Assembly: GCF_023516715.1 (NCBI RefSeq)
Contig: NZ_JAMGSI010000002.1
Coordinates: forward strand, 62,001-126,000
DNA from: Akkermansia massiliensis
Lineage (GTDB): Bacteria; Verrucomicrobiota; Verrucomicrobiia; Verrucomicrobiales; Akkermansiaceae
DNA: 64,000 nucleotides
Reading direction: 5' to 3'
Below the pieces are notes generated by a model, which saw only the letters and a list, made by a program, of their open reading frames with translations, was not told the origin of the DNA and did no database searches. Shown here piece by piece: positions 62,637 through 64,000 of this stretch; position 1 is the first letter of the stretch, and each line of letters begins with the position of its first letter. Both the position numbers and the translations under genes were made by a program.

Positions 62637-64000
62637 ATGGCCTACGACGAAAACAGCATTAAAACCCTGGACTGGAGGGAGCATATCCGCATGCGTCCGG
62701 GGATGTACATCGGCAAACTGGGCGACGGAACCTCTCCGGATGACGGCATTTACGTCCTGCTGAAGGAAGTCATTGACAACTCGATTGACGAATTCGTCAT
62801 GGGCTTCGGCAAAAAAATCACCATTGACGTGACTCCGGACGGCCTGTGCGAGGTGCGCGACTTCGGACGCGGCATTCCGCTGGGCAAACTGCTGGACTGC
62901 GCCGCGAAAATCAATACCGGAGCCAAGTACGACAGCGACGCCTTCAAGAAATCCGTAGGGCTTAACGGCGTAGGCATCAAGGCGGTGAACGCCCTTTCCG
63001 ACTTTTTTGAAATCCAGGCCTACCGCGACGGGGAAACGCGCTCCTACCAGTTCTGCCGCGGGAAGGAACTCCCCAAAGGACGGAAGGACGGCGCCACGGA
63101 GGAGCCCAACGGCACCCGCACGGCGTTCCACGCAGACCCGGACATTTTCCCCGTAACCACGCAGTTCCGTCCGGAATACATTGAAAAAATGTGCCGGTAC
63201 TACTCCTACCTCAACAAGGGGCTGGCCCTGCACTTCAACGGACGCCGCTACGTCTCCAAAAACGGCCTGCTGGACCTGCTTACGGAGGCAATGAGCGAGG
63301 AACCGCTGTACCCCATCATCCATCTGGAAGGGCACGACATCGAGGTGGCCTTCACCCATGGCGGCCAGTATGGGGAGGAGCACTACTCCTTCGTCAACGG
63401 GCAGCACACCACGCAGGGGGGCACCCACCAGACGGCCTTCCGGGAGGCCATCGTCAAAACCCTGAGGGACTTTTTCAAGAAAAACTATGAGGCCGGGGAC
63501 ATCCGTTCCTCCCTCGTGGCCGCCATCTCCATCAAGGTAAAGGAACCCGTCTTCGAATCCCAGACCAAGACCAAGCTGGGATCCAATACCATCAGCCCGG
63601 AAGGGGAAACCATCCGCACCTTCGTAGGCAACTTCATCGCCAGGGAGCTGGACAACTACCTGCACAAAAACCCGGAGACGGCCAAAGCCCTGGAAGCCAA
63701 GATCAAAGACTCCGAGCGGGACCGCAAGGAACTCTCCGGCATCCAGAAGCTGGCGAAGGAAAACGCCCGCAAGGCCAAAATCCACAACAAGAACCTCCGG
63801 GACTGCCGCGTGCACTACAACTCCAAGCACGCCCGCGCGGGGGAAACCACCCTCTTCATCACGGAAGGCATCTCCGCCTCCGGCTCCATCACCACGGCGC
63901 GGGATGCGGAAATCCAGGCGGTCTTCTCCCTGCGCGGCAAGCCGCTGAACTCCTTCGGCATGAGCCGCAAGGTCGTCTATGAAAACGAGGAATTCAACTT
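62637..64000 (+). CDS. parE: DNA topoisomerase IV subunit B-like (ParE), partial
   Basis: 454 codons from ATG 62637 to the right edge, with no stop in the window. The GHKL ATPase domain is complete: [14 protein letters not shown] near residue 20, [14 protein letters not shown] (catalytic-region Glu/Asp/Asn block) near 45, and [16 protein letters not shown] near 105. The transducer domain follows and the Toprim start is [13 protein letters not shown] near 420, where the usual EGDSA reads EGISA. The short, Bacteroidetes/Verrucomicrobia-like ParE form fits better than GyrB. It starts 126 bases from ispE, which is divergent. The Toprim completion and C-terminus are beyond the window. Confidence 0.88.
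   Translation, partial: MAYDENSIKTLDWREHIRMRPGMYIGKLGDGTSPDDGIYVLLKEVIDNSIDEFVMGFGKKITIDVTPDGLCEVRDFGRGIPLGKLLDCAAKINTGAKYDSDAFKKSVGLNGVGIKAVNALSDFFEIQAYRDGETRSYQFCRGKELPKGRKDGATEEPNGTRTAFHADPDIFPVTTQFRPEYIEKMCRYYSYLNKGLALHFNGRRYVSKNGLLDLLTEAMSEEPLYPIIHLEGHDIEVAFTHGGQYGEEHYSFVNGQHTTQGGTHQTAFREAIVKTLRDFFKKNYEAGDIRSSLVAAISIKVKEPVFESQTKTKLGSNTISPEGETIRTFVGNFIARELDNYLHKNPETAKALEAKIKDSERDRKELSGIQKLAKENARKAKIHNKNLRDCRVHYNSKHARAGETTLFITEGISASGSITTARDAEIQAVFSLRGKPLNSFGMSRKVVYENEEFN

Overview
The window reads as a chromosomal segment of a mucin-niche Verrucomicrobiota bacterium, most like Akkermansia. The support is gene content and style rather than a database search: a GH89 alpha-N-acetylglucosaminidase, GTP-type PEP carboxykinase, CBS-containing family II pyrophosphatase, an rrn operon with tRNA-Ile and tRNA-Ala in the spacer, GC-rich third codon positions, and many genes lacking a clear Shine-Dalgarno sequence.

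Layout. 1-2104 (minus): an ExbB/ExbD-type proton channel pair followed by a TPR protein cut by the window edge. 2217-4229 (plus): uvrC and rlmH. 4234-5625 (minus): a small membrane protein, rpsI and rplM. 5892-8738 (plus): infA with an unusual 5' extension, the NAD(P)HX repair enzyme and radC. 8826-10995 (minus): tRNA-Ser(CGA), a small lipoprotein and two paralogous membrane coiled-coil proteins. 11140-14754 (plus): dnaX with a frameshift at a C8 run, ybaB and a membrane EEP-like protein. 14866-18272 (minus): CBS-pyrophosphatase, a TonB-family protein and pyrF. 18385-22882: an OPT transporter converging on GH89. 23096-28871 (minus): the complete rrn operon with promoter and terminator.

29346-31097 (plus): a thioredoxin-fold-like protein and aroB. 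31378-31800 (minus): a lipoprotein. 32099-37841 (plus): a Tat-exported Gfo/Idh/MocA protein, a pentaheme cytochrome (ActA-like), a small unknown protein and a large ActB-like iron-sulfur protein. The last three look like a cut-down alternative complex III locus without the membrane quinol subunits. 37946-41312 (minus): a secreted helical protein, recG and an amidase lipoprotein. 41565-43391: pckG. 44078-49632 (plus): an accessory three-gene secreted carbohydrate module (CBM9-like, GH42-like, unknown). 49771-52537 (minus): acpS, pdxJ, purH. 52783-59018 (plus, except one small minus gene): rplI, corA, argB, a lipoprotein and a CbiMN-CbiQ-CbiO metal importer. 59033-62511 (minus): DinG-type helicase, an exported protein and ispE. 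62637 to the end (plus): a parE-type topoisomerase subunit cut by the window edge.

Most of the segment is housekeeping. The most unusual points are: (1) infA appears to begin at an AUC codon with a perfect AAGGAG and to carry a disordered extension of about 106 residues; (2) dnaX changes to the -1 frame at a C8 run, either programmed slippage or an indel; (3) the GH42-like/CBM9-like/unknown triad, in which two proteins share a similar C-terminal helical tail; (4) the orphan actA-X-actB locus; (5) an EEP-fold protein that has lost its catalytic residues; (6) promoters placed so close to start codons that several mRNAs should be leaderless or nearly so.
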